Source: Arthrobacter liuii | GTDB taxonomy: Bacteria; Actinomycetota; Actinomycetes; Actinomycetales; Micrococcaceae | Length of the DNA stretch: 64,000 bases | Direction: 5' to 3' | Assembly: GCF_014639275.1 (NCBI RefSeq) | Contig: NZ_BMFW01000005.1 | Span: 62,001 to 126,000 of the forward strand | Shown: one piece after another, positions 6,125-14,879 of the stretch | Layout of the letters: each line of letters opens with the position of its first letter | How positions within the stretch are numbered: the stretch's first letter is position 1 | Translations under genes and position numbers: made by a program | Notes under the pieces: model-generated | Database searches by the model: none | What the model saw: only the letters and a program-made list of their open reading frames with translations | Told to the model about the DNA's origin: nothing

Positions 6125-6221
6125 TTGTTGCGTGTTGCGTTCAACAGCAGGTTCCGTCCGGAGAAGATGTCATCACGGATGACATTCGGGCTTTGTTGCG
6201 TGTTGTATAAAACACGCAACA
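6125..6221. repeat. candidate integrase arm-type sites
   Basis: TTGTTGCGTGTTG occurs twice in the same direction (6125-6137 and 6193-6205), 68 bases apart. The second copy is the left arm of a perfect 11-bp inverted repeat (6194-6204 with 6211-6221, six-base spacer). Between the copies is another dyad, ATGTCATC-ACG-GATGACAT (6167-6185). Placed 50-140 bases inside the attachment core, these fit arm-type integrase and excisionase sites. The spacing evidence is direct; the function is inference. Confidence 0.5.
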
Positions 6222-6267
6222 CCTACTAAAGACTAGTGACTGTGATGACTGATCCCAGTAGATATAA

Positions 6268-6303
6268 GGGTCTTTGGGGGGTTCAATTCCCCCCATCTCC
6301 ACC
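6268..6303 (+). other. attachment site: 3' end of ssrA (tmRNA) at element boundary
   Basis: The segment contains a complete T arm (GGGGG-TTCAATT-CCCCC) followed by the acceptor strand CATCTCC and ACC, which is how bacterial tmRNA genes end. No D arm, anticodon arm or tRNA body precedes it, and the bases upstream are those of the element. So this is the duplicated 3' end left by integration, and the functional ssrA should lie at the other end of the element, outside the window. The tmRNA terminator follows directly. A tRNA 3' end is the alternative reading. Confidence 0.65.
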
Positions 6304-6350
6304 CTCTGACGAGTCGAGACATCCTTTACGGATGAGTCGAGTCATTGTTG

Positions 6351-6381
6351 ACACCCCGGTCTTCGGACCGGGGTGTTTTTC
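6351..6381 (+). terminator. strong rho-independent terminator of the ssrA locus
   Basis: Arms 6351-6361 and 6366-6376 pair perfectly over 11 bp around a TTCG tetraloop, followed by TTTTCTTTTT. It lies 48 bases after the ssrA-like 3' end and would stop both the native tmRNA and element transcripts. Confidence 0.85.
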
Positions 6382-6406
6382 TTTTTCCTCCGACTGCAAA
6401 AAGCCC

Positions 6407-6419
6407 GGGGCCTAAGTCC
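6407..6419. promoter_or_regulatory. DevR/DosR-like box upstream of PPOX gene
   Basis: GGGGCCTAAGTCC resembles actinobacterial DevR boxes (GGGnCC-nnn-GGnCCC type) and lies 40 bases before the ATG at 6459. Related sequences occur at 6941-6954 and 12803-12841. Motif reading only. Confidence 0.3.
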
Positions 6420-6458
6420 TCTAGTCCGGCGGCCCCGCAAGCCGTTACGTTCGACCGT

Positions 6459-6923
6459 ATGCACAACGACCCGCCGCAGCCGCCCACTGAGGTCCTGGAT
6501 ACCGGAACGTGCTGGGACCTCCTTCGAGGGGTGTCCGTCGGCCACCTGGCGGTGCTCGTGAATGGATATCCGGAAGTCTTTCCAGTCAATTACAAGGTCG
6601 ACCAGCAGAGCGTGGTGTTCCGCACCGGTGAAGGTACCAAGCTGCGGGCAGCCGGGGGACCCCTCGCCGTCGCGCTTGAAGCAGACGGCCACGACGACGC
6701 CAAAGCGTGGAGCGTCCTCGTCAGGGGCAAAGCCGTCATCCTGGAGCCCTCGGAGGAATTGTTGGCAGGCCCCGGACTCACCCTGTTTCCTTGGGAGGCC
6801 GGTAAAAAGGACCACTACGTCCGGATCGTTCCCACCTCGGTAACCGGGAGGCGCTTCACCATCACGTCGCCGCTGACCTGGTGGGACCATGTGGGGCACG
6901 CTGCTCCTGTTGACTCCGCATAG
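6459..6923 (+). CDS. pyridoxamine 5'-phosphate oxidase-fold flavin-binding protein (paralog 1)
   Basis: 154 codons from ATG 6459. The split-barrel fold is shown by CWDLLRGVSVGHLAVLVNG, then [26 protein letters not shown] and the C-terminal TGRRF. These proteins bind FMN, FAD or F420 and usually act as small reductases or cofactor carriers; few have a proven substrate. Two paralogs lie at 12270-12740 and 14880-15344 with the same core (VFPVN, VFRT-x-GTK, SVV/SVL-x-KG, TGRRF). First chromosomal gene after the element boundary. Close relatives of this type are often in DevR/DosR-type stress regulons. Confidence 0.8.
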   Translation: MHNDPPQPPTEVLDTGTCWDLLRGVSVGHLAVLVNGYPEVFPVNYKVDQQSVVFRTGEGTKLRAAGGPLAVALEADGHDDAKAWSVLVRGKAVILEPSEELLAGPGLTLFPWEAGKKDHYVRIVPTSVTGRRFTITSPLTWWDHVGHAAPVDSA

Positions 6924-6940
6924 ACCGTGACCACCGCGGC

Positions 6941-6954
6941 GGGCCCAAGGGCCC
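6941..6954. promoter_or_regulatory. DevR/DosR-like box upstream of GH65 gene
   Basis: GGGCCCAAGGGCCC lies 37 bases before the ATG at 6991. It fits the same loose pattern as the sites at 6407 and 12803. Low confidence, since G/C-rich dyads are common in this genome. Confidence 0.25.
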
Positions 6955-6990
6955 TGTCCGGAACGCCCGCTTGCTGGTACCACTGACCCT

Positions 6991-9900
6991 ATGATTGCGT
7001 CGCCCACCGCCGCTGCCGCCAAGCCACCATTCGACGCCGTCATTTTCGACCTGGACGGCGTGGTCACCAACACAGCCCTTGTCCACCAGGCAGCGTGGAA
7101 AGACGCGTTCGAGCGGATCCTCCATGACCCGCGGGTTCCAACCGAAGCCAACCGTGCGCCGCTCAGCAGGGCGGATTATCTCAGCTGTATCGACGGGATG
7201 CCGCGGGAAGAAGGGGTGGTGCGGTTCCTGGCAGCCAGGGGAGTGCACATCGATAAGGGGCAGGCGACGGATGAGCCCGGAGACTGGACGGGGTTCGGGC
7301 TGGGTGCCTGGAAGCAGGAACTTTTCCTGCAACACCTCCGGCAGGACGGTGTCCAAAGCTACCCCGGGACATTGGAGTTGCTGCAACGGCTTGCCGGCGC
7401 GTCAGTGCCAACCGCCGTGGTCACCTCCAGCCGGAACGCAGCGCTCGTCCTGCAGGCAGCGGGCATCCAGGGTCTCTTCAGGGTAGTGATGGACGGAACG
7501 ACGGCGGACGGGCTGGGCTTGCGCGGAAAGCCGGCGCCGGACGTCTTTCTGGCGGCCGCGTCGAGGCTGGGCGTCGCTCCTTCACATGCCGTGGTGATCG
7601 AGGATTCGGCGGCAGGGGTTGAGGCCGGGCGGCGCGGCGGCTTCGGCCTGGTGGTGGGAATCGACCGCACCGGCAACCGCCGGCAGCTGGAAGCCGCCGG
7701 CGCCGGCACAGTCCTCAACGACGTGGGGGAGCTAGACCTGGGACAGGTCATCGGCAACCCCTGGCACCTGGTGTATGAAGGATCAGACGCCGTACACGAG
7801 GGGCACCGGGAAGCCCTGACCACCCTGGGCAACGGCTACATGGGCGTGAGGGGAGCGGCGCCCGAGGGCGGTCCGTTCAGCTACGCGGGCATGTACCTGG
7901 CCGGCGTCTACAACCGTGTCAGGGTGAAGGCCGCCGACGAGCTGCTGTTGGAAGAACATATGGTCAATGCACCTGACTGCCTGCCGCTTGATCTCCGCTT
8001 GGCCGGCGGTCAGTGGTGGTCGGAAGGCGGAATGACCGCGGTCCGTGAGCGGAGGGTCCTGGACCTCAAAAGGGCGGTGTTGGAGCGGAGGCTGCTGCTG
8101 GAGGGCGCGGACCGCCGTCGCCTGGAGGTGGTGCAGACCCGCTTCACGTCAATGGCCGAGCCCCACTTGCTGGTCCTGGAGACGGTTATCACGGCACTGG
8201 GCTGGAGCGGCGCGCTGGAGGTCCGCAGCGGGGTCAATGCCGGGGTCCGCAATGCGAACCTGCCAGAACGTGCCCAAGGCTCCGACGTCCACCTGGCCGA
8301 CAGGACGGCCCCGCCTTGCTCCGGCCCGGGGCTGCCCCTGGACCAGACCTCCGTCGTCGAAGTGGAAACCACCCAAAGCCGCATACGCATCGCCGCAGCC
8401 TACCGAACCTACGTCTCGCAGGAGGCGGTGGGAATTGAGGACGGCAGGAAGGGCTCCCTCCACTTCCGCAGCCTTCTGCTTACCCTTGATGCCGGTACCG
8501 CGCTGCGGATCACCAAGACGGTGGCGGTGGTGACGTCCCGTGACCGTGCCATTTCCTCCCCGGAGATGGGTGCCCGTGCGGTGCTGGAACGTACGGGCGG
8601 GGACTTCGATGCGCTGCTGGCGGCGCACGAGGAAGCGTGGCGGCGCGAGCTCCGCCCGTTCCTGGTGGAGATCGACGCCCCGGTCCAGGTGCGCCTGGTC
8701 CTGAACCTGCACATCTTCCATCTGCTGCAGACGTTGACGCACCACACGGCCGAACTGGATGCGGGCGTCACCGCACGTGGACTGCACGGCGAGGGCTACC
8801 GCGGCCACGTCTTCTGGGACGAGCTTTTCGTCCTGCCGGTGCTGACCTCGAGGACGCCCGACATCGCCCGCTCTGTGCTCGATTACCGGTGGCGGCGGCT
8901 TCCTGCGGCCCGGCATGCCGCAGCCGTGGAGGGGCTGGCCGGGGCAAAATTCCCGTGGCAAAGCGGCAGCGACGGGACCGAGGAAACACCGAAATGGTTG
9001 TACAACGACAGGTCTGGCAGATGGGTCAAGGACTTCTCGCATCTGCAGATCCACTCAGGCCTGGCCGTCGCCTTCAACGCCTGGCAGTACTTCCAGGCCA
9101 CCGGGAACAAGATCTGGCTCCTCCAAAAGGGCGCCGAACTGGTCATCGAGGTGGCCCGATTCTTCCGCTCCCTGGCGGAGTACGACCAGCAGGGTGGCCG
9201 GTACCACCTGCGGGGCGTGGTGGGACCGGATGAGTACCACACAGGCTATCCCGGCCACGACAAACCGGGGCTGGACGACAACGCCTACACCAACGTCATG
9301 GCCGCATGGGTTTGCTTCCAGGCATCCAGCATCATGTCCTTCCTGCACGGCAGCGAGCGTGCCGGACTCATGGAACGCCTTGGCGTGACCGAAGAGGAAA
9401 CAGCGGCGTGGGCGCACATGGGGACCGCGATGTACGTCCCCTTTCACAGCGACGGCGTCATCAGCCAGTTCGAGGGCTACGGGAAGTTGAAGGAACTGGA
9501 CTGGGAGCATTACCGGGACACGTACGGCGACATTGAACGGCTGGACCTGATCCTGGAAGCCGAAGACGACGCAACCAACTGCTACAAGCTGGCAAAGCAG
9601 GCGGACGTCCTGATGCTCCCATACCTCCTGGGGCACGAAGGGCTCGGTACCATCCTGCAGCGGCTGCAGTACGAATTCACGCAGGAACAACTCAACCGGA
9701 CCATCGAGTACTACCTGGCCAGGACGGCCCACGGGTCCACGCTGAGCCGGGTTGCGCATGCGTCTGTCCTTGCCGGCGTCGACGCGGACCGGGCGTGGGA
9801 CAGCTTTCGGGAAGCCCTCGACGCCGACCTTGACGACACCCAGCACGGCACCACGCGCGCGGGTATCCATTTGGGCGCGATGGGCGGAACCATCGACGTG

Positions 9901-10176
9901 GTCCAGCGCAGTTTCGCCGGGCTCCGGTTCAGCGGGGACACCATCCTGTTCGCTCCCAGCCTGCCTATTGGGCTCCGCGCCGTTGCATTCGAGGTCCTGT
10001 ACCGGGGACACCGGCTACGGGTCAATCTCAAGGACGGCCGCATGAGCATTGCCTCTGCACCCGGCGACGCCGGTCCGATCAAGGTGCGCATGCTTGGCAC
10101 CGACGTGGTCCTTCCTCCCGGCCGGACCCGGCATTTCCCGCTCCCTGCGCGCACCCCAGGGGCGGCGGCGTCGTGA
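6991..10176 (+). CDS. HAD phosphatase/mutase-GH65 glycosyl phosphorylase fusion
   Basis: 1061 codons. Residues about 13-250 are a beta-phosphoglucomutase-like HAD domain: nucleophile motif DLDGV (Asp20, Asp22), KPAPDVF and VIEDSAAGVEAG. Residues about 255-1050 are a family 65 glycoside phosphorylase with the conserved GPDEYH block (Glu748 as probable general acid), FWDE and KQADVLML. GH65 enzymes phosphorolyse alpha-linked disaccharides (maltose, trehalose, kojibiose, nigerose) to beta-glucose 1-phosphate, which the HAD domain could convert to glucose 6-phosphate. The fusion therefore encodes two consecutive steps. Its stop overlaps the PFK start (GTGA), which would take the product on into glycolysis. 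The exact disaccharide is not readable. Cytosolic; no signal peptide. Confidence 0.85.
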   Translation: MIASPTAAAAKPPFDAVIFDLDGVVTNTALVHQAAWKDAFERILHDPRVPTEANRAPLSRADYLSCIDGMPREEGVVRFLAARGVHIDKGQATDEPGDWTGFGLGAWKQELFLQHLRQDGVQSYPGTLELLQRLAGASVPTAVVTSSRNAALVLQAAGIQGLFRVVMDGTTADGLGLRGKPAPDVFLAAASRLGVAPSHAVVIEDSAAGVEAGRRGGFGLVVGIDRTGNRRQLEAAGAGTVLNDVGELDLGQVIGNPWHLVYEGSDAVHEGHREALTTLGNGYMGVRGAAPEGGPFSYAGMYLAGVYNRVRVKAADELLLEEHMVNAPDCLPLDLRLAGGQWWSEGGMTAVRERRVLDLKRAVLERRLLLEGADRRRLEVVQTRFTSMAEPHLLVLETVITALGWSGALEVRSGVNAGVRNANLPERAQGSDVHLADRTAPPCSGPGLPLDQTSVVEVETTQSRIRIAAAYRTYVSQEAVGIEDGRKGSLHFRSLLLTLDAGTALRITKTVAVVTSRDRAISSPEMGARAVLERTGGDFDALLAAHEEAWRRELRPFLVEIDAPVQVRLVLNLHIFHLLQTLTHHTAELDAGVTARGLHGEGYRGHVFWDELFVLPVLTSRTPDIARSVLDYRWRRLPAARHAAAVEGLAGAKFPWQSGSDGTEETPKWLYNDRSGRWVKDFSHLQIHSGLAVAFNAWQYFQATGNKIWLLQKGAELVIEVARFFRSLAEYDQQGGRYHLRGVVGPDEYHTGYPGHDKPGLDDNAYTNVMAAWVCFQASSIMSFLHGSERAGLMERLGVTEEETAAWAHMGTAMYVPFHSDGVISQFEGYGKLKELDWEHYRDTYGDIERLDLILEAEDDATNCYKLAKQADVLMLPYLLGHEGLGTILQRLQYEFTQEQLNRTIEYYLARTAHGSTLSRVAHASVLAGVDADRAWDSFREALDADLDDTQHGTTRAGIHLGAMGGTIDVVQRSFAGLRFSGDTILFAPSLPIGLRAVAFEVLYRGHRLRVNLKDGRMSIASAPGDAGPIKVRMLGTDVVLPPGRTRHFPLPARTPGAAAS

Positions 10177-11198
10177 GGCGGTTGGGGATCCTCACCAGCG
10201 GCGGTGACTGCCCGGGGGTCAATGCGGTCATCCGGGGAGCGGTGTTGGGCGGGGACGTTGCACACGGTTACGAATTCCTGGGGTTCAAGGACGGCTGGCG
10301 GGGCGTCCTGGAGCAGGACGTTGTTCCCCTGCCCCGGACGGGTGTCCGTGGTATTTCCCGCTTGGGTGGAACCATCCTGGGCACGTCCCGGACCAACCCG
10401 CTGGTAGGGAAGGGAATCGAGGGTGTACGCGCCTCCGTCCGGCGCAACGGCCTGGAGGGCCTAATAGCCATCGGGGGAGAGGGAACGCTGGCGGCCGCCC
10501 GGGAACTATGTGGACAGGGCATCAATGTGGTGGGGGTGCCCAAAACCATCGACAATGACCTCGGCGCCACGGACTATACCTTTGGCTTCGATTCGGCCGT
10601 CCAGACTGCCACTGAAGCCATAGACCGCCTGCGCACTACTGGCGAATCGCACCACCGATGCATGGTGGCCGAAGTCATGGGCCGCAACGCAGGCTGGATA
10701 GCACTGCATTCGGGAATGGCCTCCGGCGCGCATGCCATCCTGATACCCGAGCATCCCGTTTCCTTGGAACAAATTTGCGCATGGGTGGTCTCCGCCCGTG
10801 ACCGGGGCAGGGCGCCCCTTGTCGTGGTGGCCGAAGCCTTCGCGCCCGAGGGCTATGCGGCCCCCTATGCACCCCGTGGCCTGGATACTTTCGGCCGGCC
10901 GCGGCTGGGAGGCATCGGGCTGCTGCTTGAGGGAGAGCTGCAGATAAGGACCGGCATCGAAACCCGTGCCACCGTCCTGGGCCACATCCAGCGTGGCGGC
11001 GAACCCACCGCCTTCGACCGTGTCCTTGCCACGAGGTTGGGCCTGGCCGCCGTCGAATCCGCGGCAGCAGGCAGGTGGGGCACCATGGTGTCCCTGCGCG
11101 GCACGGACATCGTGAATGTCGGCCTGGAGCAAGCCTTGGGAGAGTTGAAGGTAGTGCCGGAGGCGCGGTACCAGGAGGCGTCCGTCCTGTTCGGCTGA
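10173..11198 (+). CDS. pfkA: 6-phosphofructokinase, ATP-type
   Basis: 341 codons, GTG start within the stop of the GH65 fusion, so co-translated. Motifs of the PFKA family are complete: LTSGGDCPG at residues 8-16, GGEGT (101-105), PKTIDNDL (123-130, catalytic Asp127), AEVMGRNAGW and the C-terminal GHIQRGG. Gly104 together with Lys124 is the combination found in actinomycete enzymes that use ATP, while an Asp at 104 marks pyrophosphate-dependent forms. It phosphorylates fructose 6-phosphate. In this context it would channel hexose phosphate released by the upstream fusion. The chromosome probably has another PFK; this one appears dedicated to the cluster (inference). Confidence 0.85.
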   Translation: MRRLGILTSGGDCPGVNAVIRGAVLGGDVAHGYEFLGFKDGWRGVLEQDVVPLPRTGVRGISRLGGTILGTSRTNPLVGKGIEGVRASVRRNGLEGLIAIGGEGTLAAARELCGQGINVVGVPKTIDNDLGATDYTFGFDSAVQTATEAIDRLRTTGESHHRCMVAEVMGRNAGWIALHSGMASGAHAILIPEHPVSLEQICAWVVSARDRGRAPLVVVAEAFAPEGYAAPYAPRGLDTFGRPRLGGIGLLLEGELQIRTGIETRATVLGHIQRGGEPTAFDRVLATRLGLAAVESAAAGRWGTMVSLRGTDIVNVGLEQALGELKVVPEARYQEASVLFG

Positions 11199-11227
11199 GG
11201 CGGCACTCGCAGGGACGGGGCAGGGAA

Positions 11228-12247
11228 CTACCCGGCGGCCTGCTCCGGCCGGACCCGCAGGACTGCCGAACCCGTTATCCGGTCGGCGGCCAGGTCTTCC
11301 AGGGCCTCGTCCGCAGCCTCGAACGGGTACACCGTTGTGCTGAGGGCCAGGGAAAGCCTGGCGGCGATAGTGAGGAACTCGCGCCCGTCAGCCCGCGTAT
11401 TTGCCGTCACGCTCCGCACCTGGCGTTCGAAAAAGAGTTCCTTGCCGTAATCCAGGGCCGGAATGCCGCTCAGGTGGATTCCGGCGATGGCCAGGGTTCC
11501 GCCGCGCTCCAGGGCCCGCAGCGCAACTGGGACAAGGTCACCCACCGGTGCGAACAGAATGGCGGAGTCAAGTGGTACCGGCGGATCACCGTACGCGTCC
11601 CCCGCATACTCCGCTCCCAACTCCAGTGCGAGCGACCTCGCACTTTCAGAACGGGTCATGACAAACACGGAGGCGCCCTGCTTGAGAGCGAGCTGGGCAG
11701 TGATATGGGCCGAGCTGCCAAAGCCATAGATGCCCAGGCGCCCACCTGCGGGAAGGGCGGCGCGCTTCAGTGCGCGGTACCCGATGATGCCCGAACACAG
11801 CAATGGCGCGGCCTGCTCGTCGGTGAAGACGGAAGGCACCGGGTAGGCAACATCTTCCGCGACGGTCAACTTCTCGGCATAGCCGCCATCCTTGTCCCAA
11901 CCGGTGAAGACTGGGGACAAGCACAGATTCTCGTCGCCGCGGCGGCAATAGTCGCACCTGCCGCATACGCCCCCGACCCATGCCACGCCGACCCTGTCGC
12001 CGGTCCTGAAACGGGAGCAGTCAGCCCCCGTTTCAATGACCACGCCGACTGCCTCGTGCCCGGGAACCACTTGCGGATGGTGCGGCGCCAGGTCTCCTTC
12101 AGCGAGATGGAGATCGGTGCGGCAAACACCGCACACGGTTACTTCAACCAGGAGTTCGTTTGCGGCCGGCCGGGGACTGGCGCGCCGTCCCTGAACCAGC
12201 GGACGGGTGGATATGGGGCCAGGCTCGTCCACCCACCAGGCGCGCAC
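11228..12247 (-). CDS. zinc-dependent alcohol dehydrogenase
   Basis: 339 codons, GTG start at 12247. Catalytic-zinc ligands are visible in CGVCRTDLH and GHEAVG. The structural-zinc cysteines are in CGRCDYC plus a fourth Cys in NLCLSP. The Rossmann segment [10 protein letters not shown] follows. It is the cytosolic MDR alcohol dehydrogenase type (AdhA-like), oxidising or reducing primary alcohols and aldehydes with NAD(P). It lies 22 bases behind the PPOX gene ending at 12270 on the same strand, so both probably share one transcript, and it converges on pfkA. Confidence 0.8.
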   Translation of the reverse strand: MRAWWVDEPGPISTRPLVQGRRASPRPAANELLVEVTVCGVCRTDLHLAEGDLAPHHPQVVPGHEAVGVVIETGADCSRFRTGDRVGVAWVGGVCGRCDYCRRGDENLCLSPVFTGWDKDGGYAEKLTVAEDVAYPVPSVFTDEQAAPLLCSGIIGYRALKRAALPAGGRLGIYGFGSSAHITAQLALKQGASVFVMTRSESARSLALELGAEYAGDAYGDPPVPLDSAILFAPVGDLVPVALRALERGGTLAIAGIHLSGIPALDYGKELFFERQVRSVTANTRADGREFLTIAARLSLALSTTVYPFEAADEALEDLAADRITGSAVLRVRPEQAAG

Positions 12248-12269
12248 GGTGCCTCCTGCCCGGGAATGC

Positions 12270-12740
12270 CTACTCGAAGCCGGCTCGGGTTGCGTCGTCC
12301 AGCGGGGTCTGCCACAGAAGCGGTGCCGTCATCGTGAAGCGGCGCCCGGTTACCGACTCCGGAGTGATGCGGATGAAGTGCTCATGCCCCACGCCCTGCC
12401 ACGGAAACAGTGCCCGACGGATGTCCTCCAGGTCAGGGCCGGTGGGAACTGTTTCAACTGCCTTGCCTTTGACCACGACGCTCCACGCCAGGCCGAACTG
12501 GGTACTGACCGCATCTGCTTCCAGGGCCACGGTGGCGTCCGATTCAATGGCCTGCTGCTTGGTGCCGCTGCCGGTCCGAAAGACCAGTGTCTGGCCGTCC
12601 ACCTTGTAATTAACCGGAAAGACGTCGGGATGGCCATCGGCGATGACCGCCAGACGCCCCACCCCGGTTTGGGCGAGGAGTGTCCAGCACTCTTCCGCAT
12701 CAAGGACTTCGGGTACAGGTACGTTCGTGTTGTCAGTCAT
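12270..12740 (-). CDS. pyridoxamine 5'-phosphate oxidase-fold protein (paralog 2)
   Basis: 156 codons from ATG 12740. It shows the same split-barrel signatures as the protein at 6459: [52 protein letters not shown] and TGRRF. Probable FMN/F420-type flavoprotein of unknown substrate. First gene of a leftward pair with the alcohol dehydrogenase at 11228. Transcribed divergently from the membrane protein at 12886, with two repeated box-like sequences between them. Confidence 0.8.
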   Translation of the reverse strand: MTDNTNVPVPEVLDAEECWTLLAQTGVGRLAVIADGHPDVFPVNYKVDGQTLVFRTGSGTKQQAIESDATVALEADAVSTQFGLAWSVVVKGKAVETVPTGPDLEDIRRALFPWQGVGHEHFIRITPESVTGRRFTMTAPLLWQTPLDDATRAGFE

Positions 12741-12802
12741 AGGCCACAGCGTAGGCAACTGTCCTGCTTCCGGAAAGGGCATAAAGGCCCGCCATGAATG
12801 AA

Positions 12803-12841
12803 GGACCAATGGCACTGGGTGCCCACCAGGGGCAATGGGAC
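12803..12841. promoter_or_regulatory. repeated DevR-like boxes between divergent genes
   Basis: GGACCAATGGCAC (12803-12815) and GGGGCAATGGGAC (12829-12841) agree at 10 of 13 bases and are 26 bases apart. They lie between the divergent genes starting at 12740 and 12886. Tandem spacing near a multiple of the helical turn is typical of response-regulator sites. Confidence 0.35.
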
Positions 12842-12885
12842 GCTGTGGAGACGCCCGGACCTGAACATCCCACGAAAGGTGGGCC

Positions 12886-13761
12886 ATGCTGACCCATGCA
12901 AGGATCAACCGGCTGCTCTGGGCTGTTGCCGGACTGCTGGCGCTCGCTGCCGCTTCCACCGGGGTGTGGCGACCGGAGATCTACGAGCACGTGGTGGCCA
13001 GGGACCTGATCCCCGGCGCATTCTCGCAGGACCTCCTTTCAGTGGCGGCCGGGCTTGGTTTGCTGTACCTCTCATACGCCGCCACGCTGTACAGGACGCG
13101 GCACCAGATCGTGGCGCTCGGGCTGCTTGGGTACCTGTTTTACGCGTACGGAATCTACGTCATTGAGCGGACCTACAACGGCCTGTACCTGATCTATATG
13201 GCGGTCTTCGCCGTTTCGTTTTGGGGGATTGCCCTGGCCGGAGCCACCATGGACCGCAACTCACCATCGGCCTCCCTCCCAACGGCACCCAGGTTGGCTT
13301 CGGCTTCCGGCGCCATCCTTCAGCCGCTGATCTTCTATCCCCTCTGGATCGGAATGCTCCTGCCGTTGATGCGGACCGGTGAGCAAATCGATTCCCTCTA
13401 CTCAGTCTTCATCCTGGACCTTTGCTTCATCATGCCCGGGTTCCTGGTCCTGTCCCTCCTGACGTACCGGAACCACCGCGCGGGGCTGCTGCTCCTGCCG
13501 GCCCTGCACGTCCTGGGCTTCACGCTCATGTTCTCCCTGGCGGTGGGTGAATTGGTCAAGCCCCTGTTTGGGGCAGCGCCGAGCCTGGCCGCCCTTCTAC
13601 CGGCACTTGCGCTCTCGGGGCTGTTCCTTGTGCTGGGAATCCTCCATTTGGCCAGGCTCCGGACCACACCCCCGCAGGAAGGTCCGGGTGTTCCGCGGTC
13701 CGCGAATCCAGGGTCCGCGCAGGCCCGTCGGCAAACCATGCACACCCCGCCTTCACAGTAA
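12886..13761 (+). CDS. multi-pass membrane protein of unknown function
   Basis: 291 codons from ATG 12886, preceded by AAAGGTGG. Roughly eight hydrophobic segments can be counted (for example WAVAGLLALAAAS, LLSVAAGLGLLYLSYA, GLLGYLFYAYGI, LYLIYMAVFAVSFWGIAL, VFILDLCFIMPGFLVLSLL, ALALSGLFLVLGIL). The polar C-terminal tail of about 30 residues is probably cytoplasmic. No catalytic or transport motif is recognised. The alcohol dehydrogenase at 13773 follows after 11 bases, so they are probably cotranscribed. Confidence 0.65.
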   Translation: MLTHARINRLLWAVAGLLALAAASTGVWRPEIYEHVVARDLIPGAFSQDLLSVAAGLGLLYLSYAATLYRTRHQIVALGLLGYLFYAYGIYVIERTYNGLYLIYMAVFAVSFWGIALAGATMDRNSPSASLPTAPRLASASGAILQPLIFYPLWIGMLLPLMRTGEQIDSLYSVFILDLCFIMPGFLVLSLLTYRNHRAGLLLLPALHVLGFTLMFSLAVGELVKPLFGAAPSLAALLPALALSGLFLVLGILHLARLRTTPPQEGPGVPRSANPGSAQARRQTMHTPPSQ

Positions 13762-13772
13762 GGAAAACCCAC

Positions 13773-14828
13773 ATGAAAGCCCTCGTTTATGGCGGACCCG
13801 GCGAGAAGTCCTGGACCGACGTCCCGGACCCCCGCATCCAGCAACCCGGCGACGCCATCGTCAAAGTCGATACCACCACGATCTGCGGCACGGACCTCCA
13901 TATCCTCAAAGGTGACGTGCCCGCCGTCGAAAAGGGCAGGATCCTCGGCCACGAGGGAGTGGGAACCATCGTGGAAACCGGCCCTTCCGTGGCCGGCCTG
14001 AAAGTGAACGACCGCGTCATCATCTCCTGCCTCAAATCCTGCGGCCACTGTGCCAACTGCAAGGCCGGCCTCTACTCACACTGCCTGGGCGGGGAGGGCC
14101 AGGAAGGCACGGGGTGGATCTTCGGCCACCTGATCGACGGAACCCAGGCCGAGTACGTCCGGGTGCCCTACGCCGAAAACTCGCTGCACCTGTTGCCTGC
14201 CGGCGTCAGCGACGAACAGGCCGTCATGCTTTCGGACATCCTCCCCACCGGATTCGAAATCGGCGTCCAGTACGGCCGGGTTAAGCCCGGCGACAGCGTG
14301 GCGGTGGTCGGTGCCGGGCCGGTGGGCCTGGCGGCGATCACCACAGCAGGACTGTACGGCGCGGCCACCGTGGTGGCCATCGACCTGGACGCCAACCGCC
14401 TTCAAAAAGCAAAGGAGTTCGGGGCTACGGACACAGTCCTCTCCGGCAGTCCTGGCTGGAAGGAACAGGTCATGGCCCTGACCGACGGGCATGGCGTCGA
14501 TGTGGCCATCGAGGCGGTGGGCGTCCCGGCGACATTCGCCATGTGCACCGACATCGTGCGGCCCGGCGGATCCGTGGCGAACGTGGGAGTCCACGGAAAG
14601 CCGGTGGAACTGCACCTCGAGAATCTTTGGATCCAGAACATCAACATCAGCACGGGACTGGTGAATACCAACACGACGCCCATGCTGCTCAAGCTCGTAG
14701 CCCAGGGAAAGATCAAAGCGGAAAAATTCGGCACCCACCATTTCGGGTTTGATCAGTTCCTTGACGCCTACGACACCTTCTCACAGGCTGCCGAAACCAG
14801 GGCACTCAAGGTCATCCTGAAATCCTGA
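13773..14828 (+). CDS. zinc-dependent alcohol/threonine-type dehydrogenase
   Basis: 351 codons, AAGG upstream of the ATG. Zinc ligands: CGTDLH, GHEGVG and the structural motif CGHCANC with a later Cys in SHCLGG. The nucleotide fold VAVVGAGPVGL and the acidic end of beta-2 (AIDLD) indicate NAD. It resembles the threonine/butanediol-type MDR enzymes often named zinc-dependent alcohol dehydrogenase in actinomycetes. Substrate not readable. It converges on the PPOX gene at 14880. Confidence 0.8.
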   Translation: MKALVYGGPGEKSWTDVPDPRIQQPGDAIVKVDTTTICGTDLHILKGDVPAVEKGRILGHEGVGTIVETGPSVAGLKVNDRVIISCLKSCGHCANCKAGLYSHCLGGEGQEGTGWIFGHLIDGTQAEYVRVPYAENSLHLLPAGVSDEQAVMLSDILPTGFEIGVQYGRVKPGDSVAVVGAGPVGLAAITTAGLYGAATVVAIDLDANRLQKAKEFGATDTVLSGSPGWKEQVMALTDGHGVDVAIEAVGVPATFAMCTDIVRPGGSVANVGVHGKPVELHLENLWIQNINISTGLVNTNTTPMLLKLVAQGKIKAEKFGTHHFGFDQFLDAYDTFSQAAETRALKVILKS

Positions 14829-14879
14829 GCCGCTGAATACTGGAGGGACTGCCTGAGCCCGGAACCAGTTGGCGAAGAC

